Positions 27,704-36,446 of a stretch of 64,000 nt of DNA are shown here, one piece after another. Source of the DNA: Planctomycetes bacterium MalM25. Its GTDB lineage: Bacteria > Planctomycetota > Planctomycetia > Pirellulales > Lacipirellulaceae. The notes below the pieces were generated by a model. That model was not told the origin of the DNA and made no database searches. It was given only the letters and a program-made list of their open reading frames with translations. A program made the position numbers and the translations under genes. Where the stretch lies: contig CP036424.1 in assembly GCA_007745835.1 (NCBI GenBank), forward strand, positions 1,201,001-1,265,000, written 5' to 3'. Each line of letters begins with the position of its first letter. Positions within the stretch are counted from its first letter, which is position 1.

Positions 27704-27786
27704 GTAGGAGGCGTCTCCGACGCCGATCACGGCGACCTAGCGACACCGGCTTGCATCGCGGAATCGGCGTCGGAGACGCCTCCTAC
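27704..27786. repeat. Long palindromic repeat after the A2M gene
   Basis: Two perfect 24-bp arms (27704-27727 and 27763-27786) in inverted orientation around a 35-bp spacer. Each arm contains GGCGTCTCCGACGCC or its complement. The same core reappears at 48402-48429 after clpB. It is REP-like and has no T run. Confidence 0.85.
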
Positions 27787-27874
27787 AGCTCCGTATCGCA
27801 GGGCGCCCTTTGCGCCTCCGTGGCTTTGCGTGAGACTTACTGCATCTCTCGCTATTCAGTCGAAAGGAGTCGCC

Positions 27875-28507
27875 ATGACCGCCACCGCCGCCGAAGAACA
27901 AGTTCTGGTCCTCCCCGCCGAGGTGCTGGACGAGTTGGGCCGGTTTCAAGGCTTCACGGACGAGGTCGATCGCTACCTCGAGCCGGTCCTCCGCAGTGAA
28001 CAGCTCGCTTACCGGCCCCGTGGCGCCATGGAAGAGGACCCCAGCTTCAAGCAGCTGATCCCCTACGTGCTACTACGCCACACCGACGCCCAGGGCGTCG
28101 TGCATGTCTTCTCGTACACCCGGGGTGGCGGCGGGGGAGAGAAGCGGCTGCACGCGAAGCGGAGCGTCGGCGTGGGGGGGCACATCTCGACCGAGGACGC
28201 CACGCAGGCGAACGCCGCCGACGACGAGGGGCTCTACCGCCGCGGCTTGGAACGCGAGCTGGCCGAGGAGGTGAACCTCGGCAGCTCCTACCGCGAGCAG
28301 CTCGTCGGCCTGATCAACGACGACGAGACGCCGGTCGGCAAAGTCCACTTGGGCGTGGTCCACGTGTTCGACCTCGAAGAGCCGAGCGTCACCTCCGCGG
28401 AGGCTGACTTGGCCGAGGGGCAGTTCTTGCCGGTCGCGCAGATCCTCGCCGAGGTCGATTCGTACGAGTCGTGGTCGCAGATCGCCGTTCGAGCTTTGTT
28501 CGGGTAA
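27875..28507 (+). CDS. Nudix-type phosphoesterase
   Basis: A 210-residue protein starting at 27875 after AAAGGAG. A Nudix-like core runs GVGGHIS...GLYRRGLERELAEEVNL. The REL(A)EE half of the box is intact, and a longer than usual insert separates it from GGH. The family cleaves nucleoside diphosphates linked to another moiety; substrate unknown. It is followed nine bases later by iscS and is probably co-transcribed with it. A domain beginning FQGFTDEVDRYL precedes the Nudix fold. Confidence 0.85.
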   Translation: MTATAAEEQVLVLPAEVLDELGRFQGFTDEVDRYLEPVLRSEQLAYRPRGAMEEDPSFKQLIPYVLLRHTDAQGVVHVFSYTRGGGGGEKRLHAKRSVGVGGHISTEDATQANAADDEGLYRRGLERELAEEVNLGSSYREQLVGLINDDETPVGKVHLGVVHVFDLEEPSVTSAEADLAEGQFLPVAQILAEVDSYESWSQIAVRALFG

Positions 28508-28516
28508 CTTATCGGG

Positions 28517-29707
28517 ATGCCCAGCGACCCGATCTACCTCGACAACCACGCCACGACCCGCTGCGACCCGCGCGTGGTCGAGGCGATGCTGCCGTGGTTC
28601 AGTGAAGCGTACGGCAACGCCGGCAGCCGCCACGCCTATGGCGAGGCGGCGCGGGACGCGGTGGACCGAAGCCGCCAGACGATCGCCAGCGCGATCGACG
28701 CCGAGCCGGCGGAGATTGTTTTCACGAGCGGCGCCACCGAGAGCAACAACCTGGCGATCCGCGGCGTGGCCGAGCGGCCTCGCCGGCGGGGCGACCACTT
28801 GGTGAGCGTCACGACCGAGCACCTCGCGGTGCTCGACCCGATCGCTCGCCTTGTGAAGCGGGGGCACAAGTCGACGCTGCTCGGGGTTGAACCGACCGGT
28901 TCGCCCCGCGCCGGTTGGCTCGATCCGCAGCGCGTCGCCGACGCGATCACGGACGAGACGTGCCTCGTCTCGGTGATGTTGGCGAACAACGAGATCGGCG
29001 TGGTGCACCCGATCGCCGAGATCGGAACGATCTGCCGCGAGCGTGGCGTCTTACTCCACTGCGACGCGACACAAGCGGTCGGCAAGCTGCCCGTGTCGGT
29101 TCGCGAGTTGGGTGTCGATCTGATGAGTCTGACGGGTCACAAGCTGCACGGCCCGAAGGGGGTCGGCGCCTTGTACGTGCGCGGCCGCGATCCGATCGTG
29201 CGACTCGAGCCGCTGGTCACCGGCGGCGGCCAAGAGGGGGGCCGCCGCAGCGGCACGCTGAACACGCCGGGCCTCGTCGGCTTGGCCGAATCGGTCCGTC
29301 TCGCTTGCGAAGAGCAACCGGCCGAGGCGAAGCGGCTCGCGGCTTTGCGGGACCGCCTGTTCGATCGACTCCTCGGGGGGGTGGTCGGGATCGATTTCGT
29401 CGGGCCGGATTGGCGAGTCGAACCGGACCTGCGACTCCCCAATAACCTGACCCTCCGCTTCGATCGCCTCGACGGCGAGGCCCTGATGCTCCGCCTTCCC
29501 GGCCTCGCCCTGAGCAGCGGCGCCGCCTGCTCGTCCTCCGACGCGAAGCCGAGCCACGTGCTGCGGGGCGTCGGGCTGTCCGACGACCATGCCCGCTGCA
29601 CGCTGCGGATCGGGCTGGGTCGGGACAACACCGAGGCGGATGTCGACGCCGCCGCCGAACAGATCGGGGCGGCTTCTGAGGGGCTGCGGGCCGAAATGAG
29701 GGGGTAA
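28517..29707 (+). CDS. iscS: Cysteine desulfurase (NifS/IscS family)
   Basis: A 396-residue PLP enzyme that removes sulfur from cysteine for iron-sulfur clusters and tRNA thiolation. It shows the N-terminal YLDNHATT, TSGATESNN, H102 in TEHLAVLDP stacking on PLP, the Schiff-base K209 in GHKLHGPKG, and the catalytic loop SSGAACSS with C338. The loop is of the long IscS/NifS type. iscA follows 126 bp downstream, but no iscU, iscR or hsc genes are seen. Whether it is the general or a specialised desulfurase cannot be told. Confidence 0.95.
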   Translation: MPSDPIYLDNHATTRCDPRVVEAMLPWFSEAYGNAGSRHAYGEAARDAVDRSRQTIASAIDAEPAEIVFTSGATESNNLAIRGVAERPRRRGDHLVSVTTEHLAVLDPIARLVKRGHKSTLLGVEPTGSPRAGWLDPQRVADAITDETCLVSVMLANNEIGVVHPIAEIGTICRERGVLLHCDATQAVGKLPVSVRELGVDLMSLTGHKLHGPKGVGALYVRGRDPIVRLEPLVTGGGQEGGRRSGTLNTPGLVGLAESVRLACEEQPAEAKRLAALRDRLFDRLLGGVVGIDFVGPDWRVEPDLRLPNNLTLRFDRLDGEALMLRLPGLALSSGAACSSSDAKPSHVLRGVGLSDDHARCTLRIGLGRDNTEADVDAAAEQIGAASEGLRAEMRG

Positions 29708-29832
29708 GGTGCCCCGGCCAGCGTTCCCCTTTGCGTACGGACTGCTATACTTGGGCCAGACCCACCACCCGCGATGGGGGCCCTGCTTCCCCTGAGAATT
29801 CGCGGCATCTCTAGAACTGGAGCCGAGTAGCG

Positions 29833-30165
29833 ATGTCAGTCGTCCTGACCGAACGAGCCGCCGAAGAAGTGAAGCGGATCGTTGAGCAACAGAAGATGGA
29901 AGAGGGAACGTTCCTCCGCGTCGGAGTCACCGGCGGCGGTTGCAGCGGATTCAACTACCAGCTCGGCTTCGACAACACCTACGACGAGAAGGCCGACGCC
30001 AAGGCCGCGCACCACGGCGTCGATGTGGTTGTCGATAAAAAGTCGGCTCTCTACCTGGATGGCACGACCGTCGATTTCTACGACGGCATCGAGAAGCGGG
30101 GCTTCACGTTCGAGAATCCGAACGCCGTGAAGTCGTGCGGCTGCGGGAGCTCGTTCCAGGCCTGA
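29833..30165 (+). CDS. iscA: A-type iron-sulfur carrier (IscA/ErpA)
   Basis: A 110-residue HesB/IscA-family protein with the three cluster-ligand cysteines in the canonical pattern: C37 in GGGCSGFNY, and C102 and C104 in KSCGCGSSF. It accepts Fe-S clusters from a scaffold and passes them to apo-proteins. A TATACT element at 29746-29751 suggests it may also have its own promoter, although it follows iscS. Confidence 0.95.
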   Translation: MSVVLTERAAEEVKRIVEQQKMEEGTFLRVGVTGGGCSGFNYQLGFDNTYDEKADAKAAHHGVDVVVDKKSALYLDGTTVDFYDGIEKRGFTFENPNAVKSCGCGSSFQA

Positions 30166-30191
30166 GCCCTGCCAAGCCGGTAATCGCATCG

Positions 30192-30222
30192 ACAGGCCGG
30201 TCTCCGCAGGGGGCCGGCCTGT
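30192..30222 (+). terminator. Hairpin terminator after iscA
   Basis: Perfect 9-bp stem ACAGGCCGG/CCGGCCTGT with a 13-nt loop, followed by TTGCTG. It lies 26 bp after the iscA stop. Confidence 0.55.
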
Positions 30223-30429
30223 TTGCTGCGCGGTCCCCTCGGGGCGGGCCCTCCCAATCCGCGCCACCGGTCCAGGCGTCAGGAATTCGCCCCGGGCCAT
30301 TGGTTCAAGCTTGTGGAAAACCACGCCCCAAGCGGTGGAGGCGTGCTAACTTTTCAATCGGGGGCGTGCCTCGGCGGCCCTCTCTCCTCACCCCTTCTCT
30401 TATCCGCCATTGATTCTGGAACCGCTGCT

Positions 30430-30609
30430 ATGGGACGCGCCGTTTGGAAGCTGCTGCGGTCCGAAGACGCCGCCACCGCGGTTGAGTACGCCGTGATGTT
30501 GTCACTGATCGCGGGGGTTTGCATCGGTTCGGTGCTCGTCCTTTCCAACGCCGCCGGGCAGAGCTTCGACGACTCCGCCTCGCAGCTCGCGGGCGTGCTG
30601 GGTTCCTGA
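30430..30609 (+). CDS. Flp/Fap-type pilin
   Basis: A 59-residue protein with a short basic leader followed by SEDAATAVEYAVMLSLIAGVC. The Glu five residues into a hydrophobic helix is characteristic of Flp type IVb pilins processed by a TadV prepilin peptidase. The start at 30430 gives a normal Flp length. No tad, rcp or cpa assembly genes are in the window, so it is an orphan pilin here. An imperfect hairpin (30609-30630) immediately follows the stop. Confidence 0.85.
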   Translation: MGRAVWKLLRSEDAATAVEYAVMLSLIAGVCIGSVLVLSNAAGQSFDDSASQLAGVLGS

Positions 30610-30825
30610 CTGCGCTTCGCGCAGCGCAGTTCTTGTCGCGACCTTAGTTGAAACAGTTAACGCGTGGTCACGCCGCTTTTTCAACCGCTTGCTACGTATC
30701 ACCGGCAAGCCTTCTGAGTTGTCTGCAGGACACCCAAGCAGCAACCGATCAGTGGTTCTGTGCTAGGAAAGCGACTTCCTGAATTCGAGGTCGCTTCGGC
30801 GATTAGCACCGAAACTGTTTCTCCA

Positions 30826-30896
30826 CGCGTGGCCCCTTACCAGCTTCTATGAGCTGCCTGCCCCCGGTTCTACGGCGAGGGGCCACGCGGTTTTTT
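30826..30896 (+). terminator. Terminator between the pilin gene and queA
   Basis: A 12-bp perfect stem (30826-30837 with 30878-30889) encloses a loop with its own small hairpin and is followed by G and six T. The T run makes it a plus-strand terminator, about 215 bp beyond the pilin stop. It overlaps the queA stop on the other strand. Confidence 0.7.
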
Positions 30897-31956
30897 AGAC
30901 GATGAGCATCGCGTCGCCGTAGCTGTAGAAGCGGTAGCGCTCGCGGATCGCCTCGTGGTAGGCGGAGCGGACCAGCTCGGTCCCGCCGAACGCCTCGACC
31001 ATCAGAAGCAGGGTGGTCCGCGGGAAGTGGAAGTTGGTCATCAACGCATCGATCGCGTTGAACGTGTGTGGCGGGCGGATGAAGAGATCGGTTTCGCCCG
31101 ACCAAGCGGCGACGGCCTGATCGTCCGATGCCGATTGCGCGGCGGTCTCGAGCGTGCGGACGCTGGTTGTGCCCACCGCCACGACCCTCCCGCCGGCGGC
31201 GCGGGTCGCGTTGATCGCCTCCGCGGAGGCTTCAGAGACTTCGGCCCACTCGGCGTGCATCTGGTGGTTCTCGGCGTCCTCCTTGATGGGGCGGAAGGTC
31301 CCCAGGCCGACGTGCAGCGTCACCGCCGAGAACTCAACGCGGCGTTGCTCCAGCTGCCTGAGAAGGGGCTCGCTGAAGTGCAGCCCGGCCGTCGGCGCCG
31401 CGACTGCGCCCGGCTTGCGGGCGAAGACGGTTTGGTAGCTCTGCAGGTCGCTATCGACCATCTGCCCATCGCGGATGTAATGCGGCAGCGGCACACGCCC
31501 CGCTTGGGCGAGCACTTCCTCGACCGGTCGTTCGCTCTCGGGCCGGGCGATCCACTGCCCCTCGTTCAGCTTCTCGACGAGCCACAGGCGATCGACCTCG
31601 CGGTTCTCGCGGTCGAGCAACGCGACCGCCTCGGGGGGACGGATGGTGCCGCGGGTCTTGCAGACGATCCGCCAATCGCCCGAGGGCTCCGCCGAGAGAA
31701 AGAGCCCACGCCACGCCCCGCCGGTGGCGACCCGCGTGCCGGTGAGCGTCGCGGGCAGCACCTTCGTGTTGTTGAGAACCAGCCGGTCGCCCCGCGACAG
31801 CAGGTCGGGCAGGTCGCGCACATGGTGGTGCGTGATCGCTTGGGCGGTGCGATCGATCCGCATCAACCGCGCGTCGGTGCGGTTGGCGAGCGGCTCCTGG
31901 GCGATCAGCTCGCGGGGCAGCTCGTAGTCGAAGAGTTCGGGGAGATTCTCGGGCAT
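30895..31956 (-). CDS. queA: tRNA ribosyltransferase-isomerase QueA
   Basis: A 353-residue enzyme that transfers and isomerises the ribose of S-adenosylmethionine onto 7-aminomethyl-7-deazaguanine at tRNA position 34, making epoxyqueuosine. Characteristic segments are the N-terminal FDYELPRELIAQEPL and RTDARLM, then GDRLVLNNTKVLPA, TAGLHFSEPLL, LHVGLGTFRPI, VGTTSVRTLE and a C-terminal TNFHFPRTTLLLMV. Length and order match QueA throughout. No other queuosine genes are nearby. Confidence 0.96.
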   Translation of the reverse strand: MPENLPELFDYELPRELIAQEPLANRTDARLMRIDRTAQAITHHHVRDLPDLLSRGDRLVLNNTKVLPATLTGTRVATGGAWRGLFLSAEPSGDWRIVCKTRGTIRPPEAVALLDRENREVDRLWLVEKLNEGQWIARPESERPVEEVLAQAGRVPLPHYIRDGQMVDSDLQSYQTVFARKPGAVAAPTAGLHFSEPLLRQLEQRRVEFSAVTLHVGLGTFRPIKEDAENHQMHAEWAEVSEASAEAINATRAAGGRVVAVGTTSVRTLETAAQSASDDQAVAAWSGETDLFIRPPHTFNAIDALMTNFHFPRTTLLLMVEAFGGTELVRSAYHEAIRERYRFYSYGDAMLIV

Positions 31957-32103
31957 GTCGGTCCGCGTTGGGCTCGGGAGGGCCGACTATCGTAGACGGG
32001 TTGGCCCGTGCGGGCGACCGGGATCGGCCGGGGGGGCGGCGACGATCTCGCCGCGCCGAGATACGATCGGGGTGAAATCTTGCCCCACTCAATGCGGCCC
32101 CGT

Positions 32104-32985
32104 ATGTCGACCGTCCACATCCCCGTCATGCCCGACGAATGCGTCGAGCAACTCAACCCCCGCCCGGGGGCGATCGTGCTGGACGGCACGCTCGGCGGGG
32201 GAGGGCACACCCGATTGCTCGCCGAACGCGTGGCCCCCGACGGGCGGGTGATTGCTGTCGATCGTGACCCGGCCGCCGTCCAAGCGGCCGAGGAATCGCT
32301 CCGCGGCCTCCCCGTGGCGGTCGCTTGCTCCACTTACGCCGACGCCCCCGAGGTGCTGGCTGAGATTGGCGTGGACCGGATCGAGGGCGCCCTGCTCGAC
32401 CTCGGACTCTCCAGCGACCAGCTCGAGGACCGCGAGCGGGGTTTCAGCTTCCACGCGGACGGGCCGATCGATCTGCGCTTCGACCCGACCGAGGGCAAGT
32501 CCGCGGCGCGGCTGCTGTCGCGGGTCTCGGCGGATCACCTCGCGGACCTGATCTACAAGTTCGGCGAGGAACGCTGCAGCCGCCGGATCGCCCGAGCGAT
32601 CGTCGAAGCCCGCCGCGCCACGCCGATCGAGACCGCAACCCAACTGGCCGACATCGTCCGCCGAGCGGTCCCACGCAACTACGACCCCCGCATCGACCCG
32701 GCGACGCGGACCTTCCAGGCGTTGCGGATCGCGGTGAACGGCGAGTTGGAGCACCTGGAGACCGCTCTGCGACGGCTACCCGAGGTGCTGGCGCCGGGGG
32801 GGCGGCTGGCGATCATCAGCTTCCATTCGCTGGAAGACCGCCTGGTGAAGAACGCCTTTCGAGATGACCCCCGGCTCGAGCCGCTGACCCGCAAGCCACT
32901 CATCCCGACCGACGCCGAAGTTGCTAGCAACCCCAGGTCGCGCAGCGCCAAACTGCGGGTGGCGGAGCGGGCCGACTGTCGTTGA
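32104..32985 (+). CDS. rsmH: 16S rRNA m4C1402 methyltransferase RsmH (MraW)
   Basis: A 293-residue SAM-dependent methyltransferase acting on N4 of C1402 in 16S rRNA. It has HIPVMPDECV, GTLGGGGHT, DRDPAAVQ, LLDLGLSSDQLED, RGFSF and the late ISFHSLEDRLVK. An ATG four codons upstream is also possible. In most bacteria rsmH opens the division and cell wall cluster; here only one small membrane protein gene follows. Planctomycetes are known to lack FtsZ and most of that cluster. Confidence 0.95.
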   Translation: MSTVHIPVMPDECVEQLNPRPGAIVLDGTLGGGGHTRLLAERVAPDGRVIAVDRDPAAVQAAEESLRGLPVAVACSTYADAPEVLAEIGVDRIEGALLDLGLSSDQLEDRERGFSFHADGPIDLRFDPTEGKSAARLLSRVSADHLADLIYKFGEERCSRRIARAIVEARRATPIETATQLADIVRRAVPRNYDPRIDPATRTFQALRIAVNGELEHLETALRRLPEVLAPGGRLAIISFHSLEDRLVKNAFRDDPRLEPLTRKPLIPTDAEVASNPRSRSAKLRVAERADCR

Positions 32986-33020
32986 CGCCGGCTGGCGAAG
33001 CTGCGAGAAGTCGCCGCGTG

Positions 33021-33389
33021 ATGCAGACGGACCCGAACGAGACAACGAGCGATCCCTCTCCAGCACGGCGCGACGCCGCCGGATGGGCCCTTAGCGCGGT
33101 CACCCTCGCGGTGCTCGTGATCGGCGTGTTCGTCATCCGTGGCGTGACCGAACGCGACGCGGAACCGGCCGCTTCTGGCACGGCGGTTTCTACTGGCTCG
33201 CAAGTGGACTCAGGCGAAGTGACTCCTGTTGAGCCGCCAGCTCGGATCGAGCAGCCGATCGTCGTCCACCCGATCGCCACCGAGCCGACCCAGCTGCCGC
33301 CCCCCGATCGCAATGCGGATAGCCAATCCTTGGCCCCACCGACACCGCAAGAGAGTCGGATGGGCGCTCTGACGGGCGATCGTCGCTGA
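33021..33389 (+). CDS. Small bitopic membrane protein after rsmH
   Basis: A 122-residue protein with a 20-residue polar N-terminus and one membrane helix (GWALSAVTLAVLVIGVFVI). A Pro/Glu/Thr-rich outer segment follows, without hydrophobic repeats. It sits 35 bp after rsmH, the place FtsL occupies in other bacteria, and has the same topology. It lacks the leucine-zipper-like coiled coil that defines FtsL, so homology is not shown. A TTG overlapping the rsmH stop would add 13 residues. Confidence 0.65.
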   Translation: MQTDPNETTSDPSPARRDAAGWALSAVTLAVLVIGVFVIRGVTERDAEPAASGTAVSTGSQVDSGEVTPVEPPARIEQPIVVHPIATEPTQLPPPDRNADSQSLAPPTPQESRMGALTGDRR

Positions 33390-33489
33390 GCGATTCGTTT
33401 TGCGCATGGGAGAGCCGCATGTGCGGAGGTCTTCTTGCACGGGCAGTCACGCGGAGCTCTGATGGGATGAGTCGCTCGCCAGGGCGGCG

Positions 33490-34614
33490 ATGTCAGGCCC
33501 AACGCCCCCGCCCGAGAACGAAGTGACTGCCGCCGCTCGTCTCATGCTGGTCGTCCTCGGGCTCTCGCTCGGGCTGAGCGACATCGCGCGAGCACAGCTC
33601 CCGTTCGCTACGGGGCGGCAACTCGGCCTCAGCCGCTCGCAGTGGAAGCTCTTCGTCCCCAGCGGCTACGCCCCGCACGGGGACGACGTCGATCTGCTCG
33701 TCCACTTCCACGGCGACCCGCAGACGGTGTGGAACAACGCCGCCTACGCGGAACTCGACGCGGTCATTGTGACGGTCAACTACAGCGGCCTGTCGAGCGC
33801 CTACAGCACGCCCTTCGCGAACGCGTCGCTCTTCCAACAACTGCTGAACGACGCGCGATCCACCCTAGCTACGTTGCCCGACTTCGCGACGAGCACTTCG
33901 TGGCGACGCCTCGGGGTGTCGTCTTTCAGTGCGGGCTACGGAGCCGTGCGGAGGATCCTGGAAACGCCTACCTACTTCGAGGCGATCGACAGCCTGCTCG
34001 CGGCGGACTCGCTCTACGCGACCACCGCCTCGGACGGCACCGCGCTCGACTCGCAGTTGGTTGACTACAAGGTCTTCGCCGATCGAGCCGCCGCGGGCGA
34101 CAAGCGATTCATCTTCACGCACTCTCAGGTCCCCACTTTCACTTACGAGAGCACCGCGGAGACGGGCGACGAGTTGCTCAACCACCTCGGTCTCACTGCC
34201 CAGGCCACGCAGGCTACCGGGTTGGGGACGCTCCGCTACTACCGTGAGGCGGAGCAGGGCGGGTTCCAGCTCTACGGCGCCTTGGGATCCAACGGCGACG
34301 CGCACCTGAGCCACCTGAGGTACCTCGGCGAGTGGCTCGACGACCTGGGCTTGGGCGACGAGTCGCTCACCGCGGACTACAACGGGGACGGCCTCGTTGA
34401 CGCGGCCGACTACACCGTGTGGCGAGACAACTGGTTGAGCTTTGGCGCGCCGGGAGATGGTGACGGCGACGGCTTCGTCGGCAACACCGACTACGGCGTC
34501 TGGACCGGGCAATACGGAGCGGGCCAGGCGCCCGAGAGCTCGGCCATTCCGGAGCCGGCCGCGGCTTGTCTGGTTGCTCTGCTCCTATCGGTGCGCCTCG
34601 CGACGCGTCGTTAA
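33490..34614 (+). CDS. Secreted esterase-like protein with dockerin and PEP-CTERM tail
   Basis: A 374-residue exported protein. A signal peptide (MLVVLGLSLGLSDIARAQ) leads into a region suggestive of an alpha/beta-hydrolase: KLFVPSGYAPHGDDVDLLVHFHG and a possible nucleophile elbow, SSFSAGYG. Two calcium-loop repeats near the end (DYNGDGLVDAADYTVWRDN, DGDGDGFVGNTDYGVW) form a dockerin-like pair. The terminus IPEPAAACLVALLL-SVRLATRR is a PEP-CTERM sorting signal for an exosortase. The hydrolase assignment rests on pattern only. A second start at 33544 would trim the N-terminus to the signal. Confidence 0.7.
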   Translation: MSGPTPPPENEVTAAARLMLVVLGLSLGLSDIARAQLPFATGRQLGLSRSQWKLFVPSGYAPHGDDVDLLVHFHGDPQTVWNNAAYAELDAVIVTVNYSGLSSAYSTPFANASLFQQLLNDARSTLATLPDFATSTSWRRLGVSSFSAGYGAVRRILETPTYFEAIDSLLAADSLYATTASDGTALDSQLVDYKVFADRAAAGDKRFIFTHSQVPTFTYESTAETGDELLNHLGLTAQATQATGLGTLRYYREAEQGGFQLYGALGSNGDAHLSHLRYLGEWLDDLGLGDESLTADYNGDGLVDAADYTVWRDNWLSFGAPGDGDGDGFVGNTDYGVWTGQYGAGQAPESSAIPEPAAACLVALLLSVRLATRR

Positions 34615-34646
34615 GGTGAGACCGTCGATATCCCCCAACGCAGAAA

Positions 34647-34671
34647 CCCCGGGAAGCAGCGCTTCCCGGGG
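34647..34671 (-). terminator. Terminator of tRNA-Asn
   Basis: Perfect 11-bp stem CCCCGGGAAGC/GCTTCCCGGGG with a 3-nt loop, 16 bp downstream of the tRNA on the minus strand, followed there by TTTCTG. Confidence 0.7.
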
Positions 34672-34687
34672 CTCCGTGTCTGTTGAG

Positions 34688-34760
34688 CTCCCCCGGCAGG
34701 ACTCGAACCTGCGACAAGGCGGTTAACAGCCGCCTGCTCTACCAACTGAGCTACAGGGGA
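34688..34760 (-). tRNA. tRNA-Asn (GTT)
   Basis: On the minus strand the acceptor TCCCCTG pairs with CGGGGGA. The anticodon arm is GGCGG-CTGTTAA-CCGCC with anticodon GTT. The T arm is GCAGG-TTCGAGT-CCTGC and the discriminator is G. No CCA is encoded. Confidence 0.96.
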
Positions 34761-34851
34761 ATGGTGTGTAGACAACGCAGTATGTCGTCCGGGGCCCGGG
34801 TCGTCTAGACCTGAGGAGCCTGAGAACTCGGCGTTGGTTCGGCCCAAACGG

Positions 34852-35397
34852 TCAGGATTTGCCGGCGGCGAGGGTCGCGACGATCAACTCCGCGATCTCG
34901 TCGGGCTCCGCCATCCGGCCGGCCCCCTTGTCGCGGCAGCTCAACCACCCTTCTCCGGGTGGGGCGAACCGGGCGCCGTCTTCGGTCAGCTGGGCCACGT
35001 TCCGCTGCACGGCGGCCTTGGACCACATCTCCGAGTTCATCGCGGGGGCGTAGAGCACCGGGCCGGCGAACGCCAGCAGCAGCGTGCTCAGCAGATCGTC
35101 CGCCAAGCCGTGGGCCGCTTTGCCCAGGAGGTCGGCCGTCGTCGGCACGACCGCCAGCAGGTCGGCTTCGCGGGCGAGCTCGATGTGCGGCCCGAGCGGG
35201 TGTTCGGCCAGGTCGAACGCGTCGGTCAGCACCCGCCGGCCGGAGAGCGCCGAGAAGGTCGCCTCGCCGACGAACCGCTGCGCCGCCGCGGTCAGCACCA
35301 CCGTGACGCCGTGACCCTGCTGCGCGAGCCGGCTCGTGAGGTAAGCCGCCTTGTAGGCCGCCACACCGCCAGAAACGCCCAACAAGATCTCGGCCAT
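34852..35397 (-). CDS. coaC: Phosphopantothenoylcysteine decarboxylase (CoaC)
   Basis: A 181-residue flavoprotein of the HFCD family that oxidatively decarboxylates 4'-phosphopantothenoylcysteine in coenzyme A synthesis. It shows GVSGGVAAYK for FMN binding, HIELAREADLLAVVPTTADLLGK with the active His, and the PAMNSEMW substrate clamp. The CoaB synthetase half of the usual bifunctional CoaBC is missing, so CoaB must be encoded elsewhere. It ends a minus-strand run after gmk and rpoZ, an arrangement common in bacteria. Confidence 0.92.
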   Translation of the reverse strand: MAEILLGVSGGVAAYKAAYLTSRLAQQGHGVTVVLTAAAQRFVGEATFSALSGRRVLTDAFDLAEHPLGPHIELAREADLLAVVPTTADLLGKAAHGLADDLLSTLLLAFAGPVLYAPAMNSEMWSKAAVQRNVAQLTEDGARFAPPGEGWLSCRDKGAGRMAEPDEIAELIVATLAAGKS

Positions 35398-35407
35398 GCG
35401 GCTGCGC

Positions 35408-35671
35408 TCAGATGCTGTCGAAGTCGAAGTCGGCCCCGCCGGCGCCGGCGTCGGGCTCGGCGGCGACTTGCACTTCGCTGGCGGCGTCGAGGTAGATCTT
35501 ATCCTGGAGGATTTCCTGGACGACGATCTCCATCTTGTCTTTCGAGTCGATGTTCACCAGCGGACGGGCGCCCCCGTTGATGGCGACCAGACGCTTCTGG
35601 ATGAGCGTCGACAGCTTGAAGCGGCCGCCCACCTTGTTGACGATCTCTTCTTCTTTCAGCGCTTCGATCAT
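35408..35671 (-). CDS. rpoZ: RNA polymerase omega subunit
   Basis: An 87-residue omega subunit: [27 protein letters not shown] followed by [11 protein letters not shown], with an acidic C-terminal tail. Omega clamps the beta-prime subunit during assembly. The location between gmk and coaC matches the classical gmk-rpoZ-coaBC order and supports the call for this short gene. Confidence 0.92.
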   Translation of the reverse strand: MIEALKEEEIVNKVGGRFKLSTLIQKRLVAINGGARPLVNIDSKDKMEIVVQEILQDKIYLDAASEVQVAAEPDAGAGGADFDFDSI

Positions 35672-35742
35672 GGACGTACCGTTTCCAAAGGCTTGGTCCG
35701 GAGCGGCGCGCCCCGGCTGGTGACGGCTGTCACCCGGATGGA

Positions 35743-36390
35743 TTAACTCTCGCTCGGCGAGCTGGCGGTTGGCAGCCCGGCTTCGATCAGCAGCCGGTGG
35801 ATCTCGTCGATCGCGTCGTCGAGCCCGTGGTTGACGACCGTGTGTTGGTAGTGCGGGGCCCGCTGCAACTCGTGGCGGGCCACCTCGAGTCGGCGTTCGA
35901 CGGCGCTGGGGTCTTCGGTCCCGCGGGCTTCGAGCCGCTCACGCAGCACGCGGAGGGCGTCGGCCTCGTCCGAGGCGGCGGTCACGAAGAGGCTCACCGC
36001 CTCGGGGTGAGCCGCCAGAGCCCGCTCGGCGCCATCGACATCGATCTCTAAAAGTACCCACTGACCGGCCCCGAGGCTAGGCGTTACCTCGGCAAGCAGC
36101 GTGCCATACCAGTGCCCGCGGCCGAACACCTCGATGCATTCGAGAAACTCCCCCGCCTCGCGGCGGCGGGTGAACTCCTCATGGGAGAGGAAGTGGTACT
36201 CGCGACCGTCCTGCTCCCCCGGGCGGGGGGGGCGCGTCGTGGCGGAGACGCTCAACCGCATCCGATCGCCCGTCCGCTGGAGCAGCTTGCGGACGATCGT
36301 CGACTTCCCGACCCCCGAGGGGCCCGAGAGGATGACGAGCTTGCCCGCGGCGGTCGGCTCTCGGCGATCGGTTATCGGCTCAAGACTCAT
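35743..36390 (-). CDS. gmk: Guanylate kinase
   Basis: A 215-residue kinase that makes GDP from GMP and ATP. P-loop GPSGVGKST lies at 22-30, followed by [22 protein letters not shown] for GMP binding and [12 protein letters not shown] chose the start at 36390. A GTG at 36450 overlapping the yicC stop would add 20 residues and could allow translational coupling. It is the third gene of the yicC-gmk-rpoZ-coaC set. Confidence 0.94.
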   Translation of the reverse strand: MSLEPITDRREPTAAGKLVILSGPSGVGKSTIVRKLLQRTGDRMRLSVSATTRPPRPGEQDGREYHFLSHEEFTRRREAGEFLECIEVFGRGHWYGTLLAEVTPSLGAGQWVLLEIDVDGAERALAAHPEAVSLFVTAASDEADALRVLRERLEARGTEDPSAVERRLEVARHELQRAPHYQHTVVNHGLDDAIDEIHRLLIEAGLPTASSPSES

Positions 36391-36446
36391 GGCTCGTCTT
36401 CTGGGAGGCAGCCGATAGCCAATCGCCATCGGCCGACAGCCCGCAT

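Noticed and set aside
36096-36110. A second exact TGGCAC-N5-TTGC match on the minus strand inside gmk
   Set aside because: It lies within conserved coding sequence (the YGTLLAE segment), far from the next start, and is probably chance.
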